Shown here in pieces: positions 17,182 through 25,705 of a stretch of 41,755 bases of DNA; the stretch's first letter is position 1; each line of letters starts with the position of its first letter. The notes beneath the pieces are model-generated. The model had not been told where the DNA came from, did not search any database, and worked only from the letters and a program-made list of their open reading frames with translations. The DNA lies in contig CALQJO020000029.1 in NCBI GenBank assembly GCA_943330915.2, positions 1 to 41,755 on the forward strand, in the 5' to 3' direction. The position numbers were made by a program, and so were the translations under genes. Origin of the DNA: Rhodoferax sp. OV413 (GTDB taxonomy: Bacteria; Pseudomonadota; Gammaproteobacteria; Pseudomonadales; Pseudohongiellaceae).

Positions 17182-18855
17182 TTACTCCCTCACCCAATCA
17201 ATCACCGGACCATCATGCTGGATCCGGAATTCTTCTGAATAACTCTGCCAGCCCTCTGGCGATTGATACCGCACGTAGAAACCGGCATCTTCAGCCAACA
17301 GCGCGCGCATCTGTCCCTGCGGTGGCGCCGGTATCACCCCGATCCGATCAGAGACCAGCTGGTAGCTGCCATCAGTATAGGGGCCAAATTGCCAGTTCAC
17401 GGTGCGCTGCCGGTATTCAAATCGCACGCTCAACGACGCCTGCGCTCGCAGACTGGCCGTCAGTTGTTCACGACGCAGATCAGCATCGGCGGACTGATCG
17501 CGCATGCAGTGGCACTGAGGATCATAAGCAAACAACGGCTTGCCCTGCGCTTTCGCGAGATAGAGATCATCTACCACCACCACCGGTGATGTGCCGTTGC
17601 TGATGCCTGATTTCAGATCTGCCAGACCACTGACAAACCACAACACCGGCAATACCTCCGGTGAAGGTTGGTAGGCAACCGTATCATCCTGTTGCCAGAT
17701 AAACTCACCCTGCACATCAAATGCCTGGCCGACAGCGGCCATGGCCTGGCGCTCGGGCAGCGCATGCAGCAAGCTCAGCATGACCAATCCGCCGAGTAGC
17801 GGCAAAGACCATCGTGATGATTGCCGGTCCGCAAACCGACCGGCAAAAAATGCCATCGAAAAACTCAGTGCCGCCCACAGCGCAAACAAATAACGATCCG
17901 CCTGCACAATGCCCGGCGATTGCACCAGCGGCGCAAGAGGCGCCAGCACCAGTGCCGCAACCAGCACACTGAACAGCGGCCACACCGCTGCCACTGCGCG
18001 GCCAGAGGTGACGACGGCAGCACGTTTTTTCCACAAGTAGAAACCCAGCAAACCCAGATATCCCGCCAAGAATAATGGCCATGCTGCGCCACTGAGCAAA
18101 CGTGGAAAACTCAGATAAGTCGCTATGACCTGTTGTATAAACGCCCCGCTGAAATAACTGGCGCTGTCCACATAACCGCCGGCAAGCGAGGGCAGCATCC
18201 AGCTGCGCCACAGCGCATAAACTGCCAGCACTGCAAAAAATCGTGCGCTGGCCAGCAAGCGTTTACGCCACGTGGACTCGGGCAAACACAGCAACAGTGC
18301 GGGCAAGGGCACATACACTTCTTTGGCCATCACTGCCAGCGCATAACTGAGTATCGCCAGGGCCCAAACCAGGACCGACCCGGTTCGCAGATAACGCACA
18401 AACCCGTAGATACTGATCAACGCCAATACCAAGCCTTCCGCGTAATGCCGTGTCATCAATTGCTCGGCCACCGTCATCACCGGCAAACCGGACAAGAACA
18501 GTATCGCCCCGGCAATCGCAAAACGTGTGTCACACCAAAGGCGTAACAGCACAAACAGCAAAAAAGCCGCCGCTGCCAGCAGCATCAGTTGATGCAGGTA
18601 AAAAAACCACGGTGACAAACCGGCCAGAATCAGGTCGATTTCCAGCGACAGAATTAATAGCGGAGTCAGGTTGGCGGGGGAAAACTGCTGCCAGACCGCG
18701 GGATCCAGCACATCCTGAATAATCGAAAACTGATGCGCATGCAATAGAATGGAAGGATCATCCCAGCGCCATCCCGCTGACAAAACGCCCATATTCAACA
18801 GTACAGCCAGCGCCAGCAAAAATGCTGCTGCCAGCCAATATAAAGGCTTGCTCAT
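17182..18855 (-). CDS. Polytopic membrane protein, GtrC/GT-C-like glycosyltransferase
   Basis: A 557-residue protein with about ten hydrophobic helices in residues 5-375 and a soluble C-terminal domain (about 376-557). After the first helix, the luminal loop WRWDDPSILLHAHQF carries a conserved-looking Asp-Asp (Asp32/Asp33), the usual place of the catalytic acid in GT-C enzymes. The C-terminal part contains CHCMRDQSADADLRREQL and a beta-rich end. It is first in an operon with a GtrB-like enzyme and an EmrE-fold protein, so the likely job is to move the lipid-linked sugar onto a periplasmic glycan such as O-antigen. The acceptor is unknown, and strain-specific sequence is usual for such proteins. 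Confidence 0.72.
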   Translation of the reverse strand: MSKPLYWLAAAFLLALAVLLNMGVLSAGWRWDDPSILLHAHQFSIIQDVLDPAVWQQFSPANLTPLLILSLEIDLILAGLSPWFFYLHQLMLLAAAAFLLFVLLRLWCDTRFAIAGAILFLSGLPVMTVAEQLMTRHYAEGLVLALISIYGFVRYLRTGSVLVWALAILSYALAVMAKEVYVPLPALLLCLPESTWRKRLLASARFFAVLAVYALWRSWMLPSLAGGYVDSASYFSGAFIQQVIATYLSFPRLLSGAAWPLFLAGYLGLLGFYLWKKRAAVVTSGRAVAAVWPLFSVLVAALVLAPLAPLVQSPGIVQADRYLFALWAALSFSMAFFAGRFADRQSSRWSLPLLGGLVMLSLLHALPERQAMAAVGQAFDVQGEFIWQQDDTVAYQPSPEVLPVLWFVSGLADLKSGISNGTSPVVVVDDLYLAKAQGKPLFAYDPQCHCMRDQSADADLRREQLTASLRAQASLSVRFEYRQRTVNWQFGPYTDGSYQLVSDRIGVIPAPPQGQMRALLAEDAGFYVRYQSPEGWQSYSEEFRIQHDGPVIDWVRE

Positions 18856-19250
18856 GGTGCTGCCGCCATCGAATGTAATCCGCGCATAAATGCATCAAGG
18901 TTAACTGGACGGGATGTTCGCATGCGCGATAACGCATCACAAGCCTGACGCCGTCTGAACGTATCAGCGCAGACTGTCGCCCCGCATTCCATGATTCGAA
19001 AAAAGGCGTGTGATCAGAATTAGCCTGCTATACCGGCAACCGACAGTATTCGCATCACGAGTGAAATAAACTGCCTGTTTGCAGTCAAATCAACGCATAC
19101 TGTTGGCTCGAGAAACGCGAATCTGTGCCCAATCCGGTGCCACTTGCTTGTCATGCATTTTATGGTAACGTGTGCCCCATTTTCGACCACGGACACAATC
19201 CGGACGCTTGTTAGCCTGCTCCGCTCAGGTAACTTCCAGGACAATTCAAC
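18856..19250. other. 395-bp divergent intergenic region
   Basis: Separates the glycan-modification operon (minus) from rimK (plus). The only open frames are short, start poorly and look non-coding. It must hold promoters for both sides, but no convincing -35/-10 pair, riboswitch or terminator was found. It is somewhat more AT-rich near 19000-19110 than the flanking genes. Confidence 0.5.
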
Positions 19251-20165
19251 ATGAGAATCGGTGTGTTATCCCGCAACGGTAAACTGTACTCAACGCGTCG
19301 ACTTGTTGAGGCTGCCAAAGCGCGTGGGCATGAGGCACGGGTGATCGACGTCCTGAAGTGTTATATGAACATCACTGCCAACAATCCCACTGTGTTTTAC
19401 AAAGGCATTGGCGACCCCGAGGCACTGGAGTTTGATGCGGTGATCCCGCGCATTGGTGCCAGTGTCACTATGTACGGCAGCGCCGTACTAAGGCAGTTTG
19501 AAGTAGGGGGCACTTACTCCGTGAATGAGTCCATCGCCATCACCCGCTCACGCGACAAACTGCGCGCCCACCAACTGCTGGCACGTCGCGGCATTGGCCA
19601 GCCCATTACCAGCTATGCTCACTCTGCAGATGCCACCACGGATCTGATTAACTCCGTTGGTGGCCCGCCACTGCTGGTGAAGGTGTTGCGCAGCACGCAG
19701 GGCAACGGCGTCGTGTTGGCGGAAACACGAAAAGCGGCAGAAAGTCTGATTAACGCTTTTCGCGGACTGGAAGCAGACTTCCTGGTACAGGAATTTATCA
19801 AAGAAGCCTCGGGCACGGATATTCGCTGTTTTGTGGTAGGTGACAAAGTTGTGGCTGCCATGCAACGTACCGGCATGCCCGGTGAATACCGCTCAAACCT
19901 GCACCGTGGCGGCTCAGCAAAAGTCGTCAAACTGCGTCCCGATGAGCGCAAGCTGGCGACAAAAGCGGCACAAGTCATGGGTCTTGATGTTGCCGGAGTG
20001 GATATTGTCCGCTCCAATCACGGACCCTTGGTGCTGGAAGTCAATTCCTCGCCAGGACTTGAAGGTATCGAAAAAGCCACCGGCATGGACATCGCCGGAG
20101 CCATCATTGAATACATCGAGAAAGACAGCCTGCGCGGCCCCAACAAAATGCGCGGCAAGGGTTAA
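19251..20165 (+). CDS. rimK: RimK alpha-L-glutamate ligase (ribosomal protein S6 modification)
   Basis: A 304-residue ATP-grasp ligase that adds glutamates to the C-terminus of ribosomal protein S6 and can make poly-alpha-glutamate. Length and the N-terminus ([21 protein letters not shown]) match the E. coli type. ATP-grasp signatures are [17 protein letters not shown] (glycine-rich phosphate loop), [37 protein letters not shown] and the metal-binding [18 protein letters not shown]. It stands alone as a single plus-strand gene. The C-terminal tail is slightly longer and basic ([10 protein letters not shown]). Confidence 0.95.
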   Translation: MRIGVLSRNGKLYSTRRLVEAAKARGHEARVIDVLKCYMNITANNPTVFYKGIGDPEALEFDAVIPRIGASVTMYGSAVLRQFEVGGTYSVNESIAITRSRDKLRAHQLLARRGIGQPITSYAHSADATTDLINSVGGPPLLVKVLRSTQGNGVVLAETRKAAESLINAFRGLEADFLVQEFIKEASGTDIRCFVVGDKVVAAMQRTGMPGEYRSNLHRGGSAKVVKLRPDERKLATKAAQVMGLDVAGVDIVRSNHGPLVLEVNSSPGLEGIEKATGMDIAGAIIEYIEKDSLRGPNKMRGKG

Positions 20166-20454
20166 GTACTCAGGGCATCAAGACGCGGTAAAAAAAGTGA
20201 TGTGCAGGGATAGCCTATACTGGATCGCTAAGTCCAAACTCGGTGGTTTCACGCCACTAATCTGCCGCAGAAAACTGCTAGCATTTCGCAGATTTCCATC
20301 ATCCACGCGTCTGGCGTTGTCGAAAGTGCTAATGCCAAAACAAGACCGCCGAGATCTGTTACTACAGACCCGGCGGGGAGTGTTAGAGGGAGGAGTCGAC
20401 TAGAATACTACTGACGGCGGATCCGGCTGCCATCAGCCGATCCCCACAAAGTCA
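20166..20454. other. Convergent intergenic region with two hairpins
   Basis: Between the stops of rimK and the DUF3450 gene. Hairpin 1 (20346-20376) pairs CCGCCG with CGGCGG and TCTG with CAGA. Hairpin 2 (20419-20443) has a 10-bp stem, GGATC plus GGCTG against CAGCC plus GATCC, with one bulged C and a four-base loop. Neither is followed by a T run on either strand, so they are not clear rho-independent terminators. They may be 3' end structures, or part of a small RNA. Confidence 0.45.
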
Positions 20455-21189
20455 TTATTGAGCTGCAACGGGTGCAGGTATGGCGATATTCATCATCTCG
20501 GCGGCAATCGTGCTGCTGGCAACACTCATCGCGCGATAGATGGACGTGCGGTACTCACCGGGAGGTACTTCCACCCACTGGTCGGTTTCGTTATCCCACA
20601 CCTTGGTGATCTGACGATCAGCCGTCTGGTAAGCCAGCATCAGCCGGCCAATACGCGTGACCGTGACTTCCTGCTCGACGCCATCAACATCCATGACTTC
20701 GGTATAGGTGTCCAGTGTGCGGCCATAAGCGCCTTCCGCCTGATACAGTCCAATCAACAGACTCAGCTTCTGGGAAATCGGGGCTTCCGGGTTGTTGATC
20801 AGATTACGGATACGCTCGACCTGGTCACGACGCGCCTGCAATTCAAACGGCAGGTCGGACTCTACAAACTGCTCAATGCTGCCCATCATTTCACTGATCA
20901 GGCCATTCAGCGGCGAGTTTGCTTCATCAGCCAACAGCGCTGCGTGCTCAATGGATGCTGCCATCTCGGTGATCAACTGCTCCTGACGGGCAATGCGCTC
21001 ACGCAATTGGGTATTGGTCAGGATCATCGCTTCGAGCGAGGTATTAGCTTGCTCGAACTGCTCCTGCACGGAACCGGTTTGTGCAAATGTCTGGGAGCTC
21101 AAGCTTGAGCTCAGCGCGGCCAAGACTACCGCAGCTGCGGCCAGTGGTCGGCGGACCAATGACCTGGAAATGTAATGCAGGGAATTCAT
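20455..21189 (-). CDS. DUF3450 family exported protein
   Basis: A 244-residue periplasmic protein. The start at 21189 follows GAGGAAG by about 8 bases and gives a signal peptide with RR and an Ala/Leu core ending TFA-Q. The mature N-terminal part is a long coiled coil (about 45-100, Gln/Glu/Leu-rich), then a globular region with FELQARRDQVERIRNLI, KLSLLIGLYQAEGAYGRTLDTYTE and QTADRQITKVWD, the pattern of DUF3450. In other bacteria DUF3450 genes sit at the head of ExbB-ExbD-TonB-type energy-coupling operons. No exbB or exbD gene is present here, so this copy appears to be an orphan. Confidence 0.82.
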   Translation of the reverse strand: MNSLHYISRSLVRRPLAAAAVVLAALSSSLSSQTFAQTGSVQEQFEQANTSLEAMILTNTQLRERIARQEQLITEMAASIEHAALLADEANSPLNGLISEMMGSIEQFVESDLPFELQARRDQVERIRNLINNPEAPISQKLSLLIGLYQAEGAYGRTLDTYTEVMDVDGVEQEVTVTRIGRLMLAYQTADRQITKVWDNETDQWVEVPPGEYRTSIYRAMSVASSTIAAEMMNIAIPAPVAAQ

Positions 21190-21319
21190 AGTTATTCTTC
21201 CTCGTTGGGGAGCCACATCTTAAAACAGATAGCGTGGCGAAAACAACCCGTCTACCCGCTCCAGAAGACCACCCGGCACCAGACGGGTAATCATAAACAG
21301 CATGGTGGTTGTCCGGGCT

Positions 21320-22300
21320 CTAGGATGCCGGCGTGATTAACTCTGTGTACAGGTGACAAGCAACCAGCCGCTCTTCATTCACCAGGGGCAGCAATTCTGG
21401 TGTTTTTTCGCGGCACACCGGCATCACCTTTGGACAACGGCTGGCAAAGCGGCATCCGGCAGGCACATTCACCGGTGACGGAATCTCGCCCTTAATGGGC
21501 GTGGACAGGCGCTGTTTTTCACGGCCGGGATCGGGTTCGGGATTGGAAGCGATCAAAATCTGTGTGTAGGGATGCCGAGGCTGGAAATACACGTCAGCGG
21601 CTTTGCCGATTTCCATCACCGACCCCAGATACATCACCGCCATGCGGTCGCTGATGTAACGCACCATCGACAGGTCATGCGCAATAAACAGCATGGTCAG
21701 CCCCATGGAAGTTTTTAAGTCATTGAGCAGATTCACCACTTGCGCCTGCACCGAGGCGTCCAGTGCAGAAATCGGCTCATCACACACAACAAACTCGGGT
21801 TCCATGATCAGCGCACGCGCAATACCAATTCGTTGACGCTGGCCGCCGGAAAACTCGTGCGGATATCGCGAGGCATGGGCGGCGTGTAATCCCACACGCT
21901 CCAGCGCCGCAGTCACTCTCACGCGCGCATCACCGGTTTGCATATCCGGTGTCAGGCGCAAACCCTCGGCAATGATTTCACCCACAGTCATGCGCGGATT
22001 CAGTGATGCATAAGGATCCTGAAAAATCATCTGCATGACGTTGGCCATTCGCAGGAAATCACGCGGCCGGTAATGCGCCGGCAATTCCTCACCTTTGTAC
22101 ATCACACTGCCGGCGGTTTTGTCATATAACCCCAGCAGCGTCTTACCCAATGTCGATTTACCCGAGCCACTTTCTCCCACCAGGCCCAGTGTTTCGCCCT
22201 CGGCAATACTGAAACTGACGCTGTCGACTGCATGTACTCGTTTGCCACGCCCCATGTCAAAAAAGCGCGTCAGTTTATCCAGCCTGATCAACTCGCTCAT
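21320..22300 (-). CDS. oppF: Oligopeptide ABC transporter ATP-binding protein OppF
   Basis: A 326-residue ATPase of the peptide importer, energising uptake together with OppD. Walker A is GESGSGKS (43-50), the signature is FSGGQRQR, Walker B is VVCDEPISALD, and the H-loop lies in LFIAHDLS. The C-terminal oligopeptide/nickel extension holds the cysteine set CRFASRC...VC...ACH, the cluster-like Cys pattern known in OppD/F proteins. Its start overlaps the oppD stop by 4 bases (ATGA). It is the last gene of the operon oppA-B-C-D-F. Confidence 0.93.
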   Translation of the reverse strand: MSELIRLDKLTRFFDMGRGKRVHAVDSVSFSIAEGETLGLVGESGSGKSTLGKTLLGLYDKTAGSVMYKGEELPAHYRPRDFLRMANVMQMIFQDPYASLNPRMTVGEIIAEGLRLTPDMQTGDARVRVTAALERVGLHAAHASRYPHEFSGGQRQRIGIARALIMEPEFVVCDEPISALDASVQAQVVNLLNDLKTSMGLTMLFIAHDLSMVRYISDRMAVMYLGSVMEIGKAADVYFQPRHPYTQILIASNPEPDPGREKQRLSTPIKGEIPSPVNVPAGCRFASRCPKVMPVCREKTPELLPLVNEERLVACHLYTELITPAS

Positions 22301-23334
22301 ACGCTCACCTCAACGATCTGTGCTGGTGTGCCTTTATACAGGCCATCGGAAGGCGCAATGTGCTGAGGATGTTGTTGCCAGCATCGTGACAGATGCCCCT
22401 TGTCCACGGAAAAAATTGGCGGGTTATCGGACTGACACACGCGCATCGCACGGTCACAACGCTCACAGTAGGCACAGCCGGCAGGCGGAGAAAACATATC
22501 CGGCGGGCTGCCGGGAATGGGGCGTAAGCGGTGATCCTCACCACCTGAGTGACTGGGCATGGCCAGCTTTAAACCCAATGTGTAGGGGTGGGCGGAACGG
22601 TAGAAAATATCCTCAACCGATCCTGACTCCACAATCTGACCGGCATACATCACCGCAACCCGGTCCGCCATGCGCGCGACCACCGACAAATCATGTGTAA
22701 TCAGCACAATGGCCATGCCGGTTTCTTTTTGCAGGGACTGCAGCAGATCCAGAATCTGCGCCTGAATGGTGACATCCAATGCGGTGGTAGGTTCGTCGGC
22801 AATCAATAGGGAGGGTTTGCAAGCAATCGCAGTGGCAATCATCACCCGCTGCAGCATGCCGCCGGAAAACTCGAATGGGTACTGGCGGGCGCGGCGCGCA
22901 GCTTCCGGGATTCTTACCAGCTCCAGCAACTCAATGGCGCGATTAAACGCTTTGGCGCGGCTGTAACCACGATGCACTTCCAGTGTCTCCGCGATCTGGT
23001 CGCCAATACGCATGGTCGGGTTCAGCGAACTCATGGCATCCTGGAAAATCATGCCGATCTCGTCACCACAGATGGTTTTGCCATCCAGACGACGTTGCCC
23101 CAAAAATTCCTTGCCTCGCAGTTTTGCCGAGCCGGCAGTGATACGCCCGGGCGGCATCGGAATCAATCCGGTGACCGATTGCATGGCTACCGATTTGCCT
23201 GATCCTGACTCGCCCACAATCGCCAGCGTTTGCCCGGCGTCCACACAAAAGTCCACGCCACGCAGCGCTTTGACAATGCCGCCATAGGTATCAAATTCGA
23301 CGTGTAGATTACTGACCTCCAACAACGCCGTCAT
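22297..23334 (-). CDS. oppD: Oligopeptide ABC transporter ATP-binding protein OppD
   Basis: A 345-residue ATPase paired with OppF. Walker A is GESGSGKS, the signature FSGGMLQRVMIA, Walker B LIADEPTTALDVT, and the H-loop VLITHDLSVVA. The C-terminal extension has CAYCERCDRAMRVC and a later LSRCW, matching the cysteine group of OppD/DppD. The start codon overlaps the oppC stop by 4 bases and its stop overlaps oppF in the same way, so translation is coupled all along the operon. Confidence 0.94.
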   Translation of the reverse strand: MTALLEVSNLHVEFDTYGGIVKALRGVDFCVDAGQTLAIVGESGSGKSVAMQSVTGLIPMPPGRITAGSAKLRGKEFLGQRRLDGKTICGDEIGMIFQDAMSSLNPTMRIGDQIAETLEVHRGYSRAKAFNRAIELLELVRIPEAARRARQYPFEFSGGMLQRVMIATAIACKPSLLIADEPTTALDVTIQAQILDLLQSLQKETGMAIVLITHDLSVVARMADRVAVMYAGQIVESGSVEDIFYRSAHPYTLGLKLAMPSHSGGEDHRLRPIPGSPPDMFSPPAGCAYCERCDRAMRVCQSDNPPIFSVDKGHLSRCWQQHPQHIAPSDGLYKGTPAQIVEVSV

Positions 23335-24770
23335 ACCGAACTCCTCATTTTTGCATCCAGCGCATCGCGCAGTCCGTCACCCAACAGGTTAAATGCCAAC
23401 ACAGTCATGCTGATCATCACCGCCGGGAATATCAGTTCATGCGGATGTGTCAGCATGGTTTTCAAACCTTCATTACACATGCTGCCCCATGAGGCTGTGG
23501 GCGGCGCCACACCCATACCAATAAACGACAGGAAGGCTTCTGTAAAAATGGCGGCAGGCACGGCAAAGGTCAGCGTTACCAGGATAACGCCCAGTGTGTT
23601 GGGGATCATGTGCCGCCAGATCAGGTACTGATGCGACCCACCGAGCAGGCGGGCGGCATTGACGTAGGCTTCTTCACGAATCTGCAGAATCTGGCCCCTG
23701 ACCAGACGCGAGGTGGCTGGCCAGGACAACACCACCAGAGCAATCAACATCGGCACAATCCCGCTTTCGCCGGGCCCGATGCCAAACACTACCTGAAACA
23801 GAATCATAAACAGCAGGAAGGGCAAGGCCACCACAAAGTCTGCAAAGCGCATCATCACCTGATCTACTTTGCCGCCGATAAATCCCGCCGTTGCACCGTA
23901 AAGCACTCCGATAGCCACATACATCAACGGCGCCAGCAGACCAATAAACAAGGACACCCGGGCGCCGGCCATCAAGCGCGCCAGCATGTCACGCCCAAGG
24001 TAGTCGGTGCCGAGGGGATGCAACGATAACTCAATGGCATCGCCTGGCTGCAAGGCAGCGGGATCCTCCGTCAGTCCGCGAGCAACAACCTCATCCAGCG
24101 TAATCACCCTGCGCACATCAGCGACGATGGTTTGAGGCTGACCCAGCGGCTGCGCCAGCTCATCGACAGCCACCACCGAGTAGTAATAAAGCCGTGCACG
24201 CAAGTCCAGTCTGTCTTCATACCAGTGAACGCCATCACGGGTGATGGATGCGATAGGCACACCCAGCACAAGCGCTGACTGGGGTTCAAAGTGATTGCGA
24301 TACAGGCGGTATGCAGATGCTTCGGGAACAGCATCCCACAACAAGCGAACCTGCTGAGTGGTTGGCTGGGAAGCCAGACGCAAGCCATCACCGTCGCCAA
24401 ATCCCTGCTCCAGACTGATGCCTTCCCACCGTTCAAACGGCACGACCAAGACAGCGGAACGATCGGCAAAGGGTCTCTGGCTGATCTGATCCACATCCTG
24501 CAAGGCCGGATCCACACGCCAGATCAATGGCCCGACAAAGGTAAACAGCATCAGAAAAACAATGATGTACAAAGAAGCAATCGCGCGACGGTTGGCTTTT
24601 AAACGCGCCCAGGCATCCTGCCAGTAGGAGCGTGATGGCCGCACCATCCCTGCTGAGGGTGCTGACGCTGGCAAGGGCTCAAAATCAACCGGCCGCAGGG
24701 TTCTGATGGGCCGGGCGCCTGCCGTGGAATCGTGTTCTGTTGTGGTCTGATCACTCACCGAGGGCCTCAC
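23331..24770 (-). CDS. oppC: Oligopeptide ABC transporter permease OppC with an inserted FnIII-like domain
   Basis: Inner-membrane permease of the peptide importer, 479 residues where OppC is normally about 300. Helix 1 is at about 62-84. The signature start HPLGTDYLGRDML is only reached at residue 251. Between them, residues about 135-219 read like a fibronectin type III domain: VRLLWDAVPEASAYRLYRN, then HWYEDRLDLRARLYYYSVVAVDELAQPLG. The rest is a standard permease with the EAA loop EEAYVNAARLLGGSHQYLIWRHMIPN. An N-terminal cytoplasmic tail of about 50 residues is also long. It starts at GTG, overlapping the oppB stop by 4 bases. The insert lies on the periplasmic side. Confidence 0.92.
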   Translation of the reverse strand: MRPSVSDQTTTEHDSTAGARPIRTLRPVDFEPLPASAPSAGMVRPSRSYWQDAWARLKANRRAIASLYIIVFLMLFTFVGPLIWRVDPALQDVDQISQRPFADRSAVLVVPFERWEGISLEQGFGDGDGLRLASQPTTQQVRLLWDAVPEASAYRLYRNHFEPQSALVLGVPIASITRDGVHWYEDRLDLRARLYYYSVVAVDELAQPLGQPQTIVADVRRVITLDEVVARGLTEDPAALQPGDAIELSLHPLGTDYLGRDMLARLMAGARVSLFIGLLAPLMYVAIGVLYGATAGFIGGKVDQVMMRFADFVVALPFLLFMILFQVVFGIGPGESGIVPMLIALVVLSWPATSRLVRGQILQIREEAYVNAARLLGGSHQYLIWRHMIPNTLGVILVTLTFAVPAAIFTEAFLSFIGMGVAPPTASWGSMCNEGLKTMLTHPHELIFPAVMISMTVLAFNLLGDGLRDALDAKMRSSV

Positions 24771-25699
24771 TTCAACCTGACCCTAGGGTCAATCCAGCCA
24801 TACACAAGATCCACAAGGATCACCATAAAGACCAGGAATGTGCCATAAAACACTGTGGTTCCCATGATCACCGTGTAGTCGAGCTGCTGTACTGCCTGAA
24901 CAAAGTAGCGGCCCAATCCCGGTACAGCAAACACCAGTTCCACCACAAAACCACCGGTGGTAATCGCAGCGATCGCCGGACCTAGCACGGTGATCACCGG
25001 CATCACCGCATTACGCAACTGATGGCGGGTAAAAATTCTGGCCGGCGGTACGCCCTTGGCCCGCGCAGTTCTTACATAATCGGAGCTGATCACTTCCAGC
25101 ATAGAGGAACGCATCAGGCGCGTGAGGTAGGCCATGGTGCCCAGGCCCAGCACCAATGCGGGCAGCAGCATGTGCGACACCGTTCCCCAGCCAGCAACGG
25201 GCAACACGGAAAAGCCCATCATGGCATTCAGATTCACCAGCGACAGCTGGCCCAGCGCGGCAAATACAAAACTCGGTACGGAAATGCCCAGAATGACCAG
25301 GAACATGATGATGTAGTCGGGCAGTCGGTTGCGATACAACGCAGTTAACGCCCCCATCAGGATGCCGCCAAGCGCTGCAAATACAACTGCCAGCACTCCC
25401 AGGGTGGCAGACACCGGGAAATGTTCGCGGATGATGTCATTGACTTCACGGTTCTGCTGGGTAAACGAAATACCAAAATCACCGCGCAGCATATTGCCCA
25501 TGTACATCAGATACTGCTCAAACAGCGGCCGGTCGAGTCCGTAACGGGCTTCAAGATTGGCGCGAATGGTTTCATTGGCCGCTCTGTCGCTGGACAAAGG
25601 ATCGCCGGGTACGTTGTGCATGGCCACAAATGTCGCGGTGGCGATAAACCAAACGGTGATGATGCCTTGCAGAATGCGTTTGAGTGTATAGCTCCACAT
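24767..25699 (-). CDS. oppB: Oligopeptide ABC transporter permease OppB
   Basis: A 310-residue inner-membrane permease, normal length for OppB/DppB. The N-terminus MWSYTLKRILQGIITVWFIATATF and the motif NVPGDPLS are typical; six membrane segments follow. The EAA loop reads DYVRTARAKGVPPARIFTRHQLRNAVMPVITVLGP, interacting with the ATPases, and the end is FVMVILVDLVYGWIDPRVRLK. It begins 6 bases after the oppA stop and overlaps oppC. Confidence 0.95.
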   Translation of the reverse strand: MWSYTLKRILQGIITVWFIATATFVAMHNVPGDPLSSDRAANETIRANLEARYGLDRPLFEQYLMYMGNMLRGDFGISFTQQNREVNDIIREHFPVSATLGVLAVVFAALGGILMGALTALYRNRLPDYIIMFLVILGISVPSFVFAALGQLSLVNLNAMMGFSVLPVAGWGTVSHMLLPALVLGLGTMAYLTRLMRSSMLEVISSDYVRTARAKGVPPARIFTRHQLRNAVMPVITVLGPAIAAITTGGFVVELVFAVPGLGRYFVQAVQQLDYTVIMGTTVFYGTFLVFMVILVDLVYGWIDPRVRLK

Positions 25700-25705
25700 A
25701 CGGTG

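Noticed and set aside
16653-17603. 316-codon plus-strand open frame opposite the GtrB-like and GT-C-like genes
   Set aside because: It crosses two well-supported genes on the other strand and shows composition typical of antisense frames.
18950-18959. GCCGTCTGAA, identical to the Neisseria DNA uptake sequence
   Set aside because: A single 10-base match in a gammaproteobacterial sequence with no second copy noticed in the window; best seen as chance.
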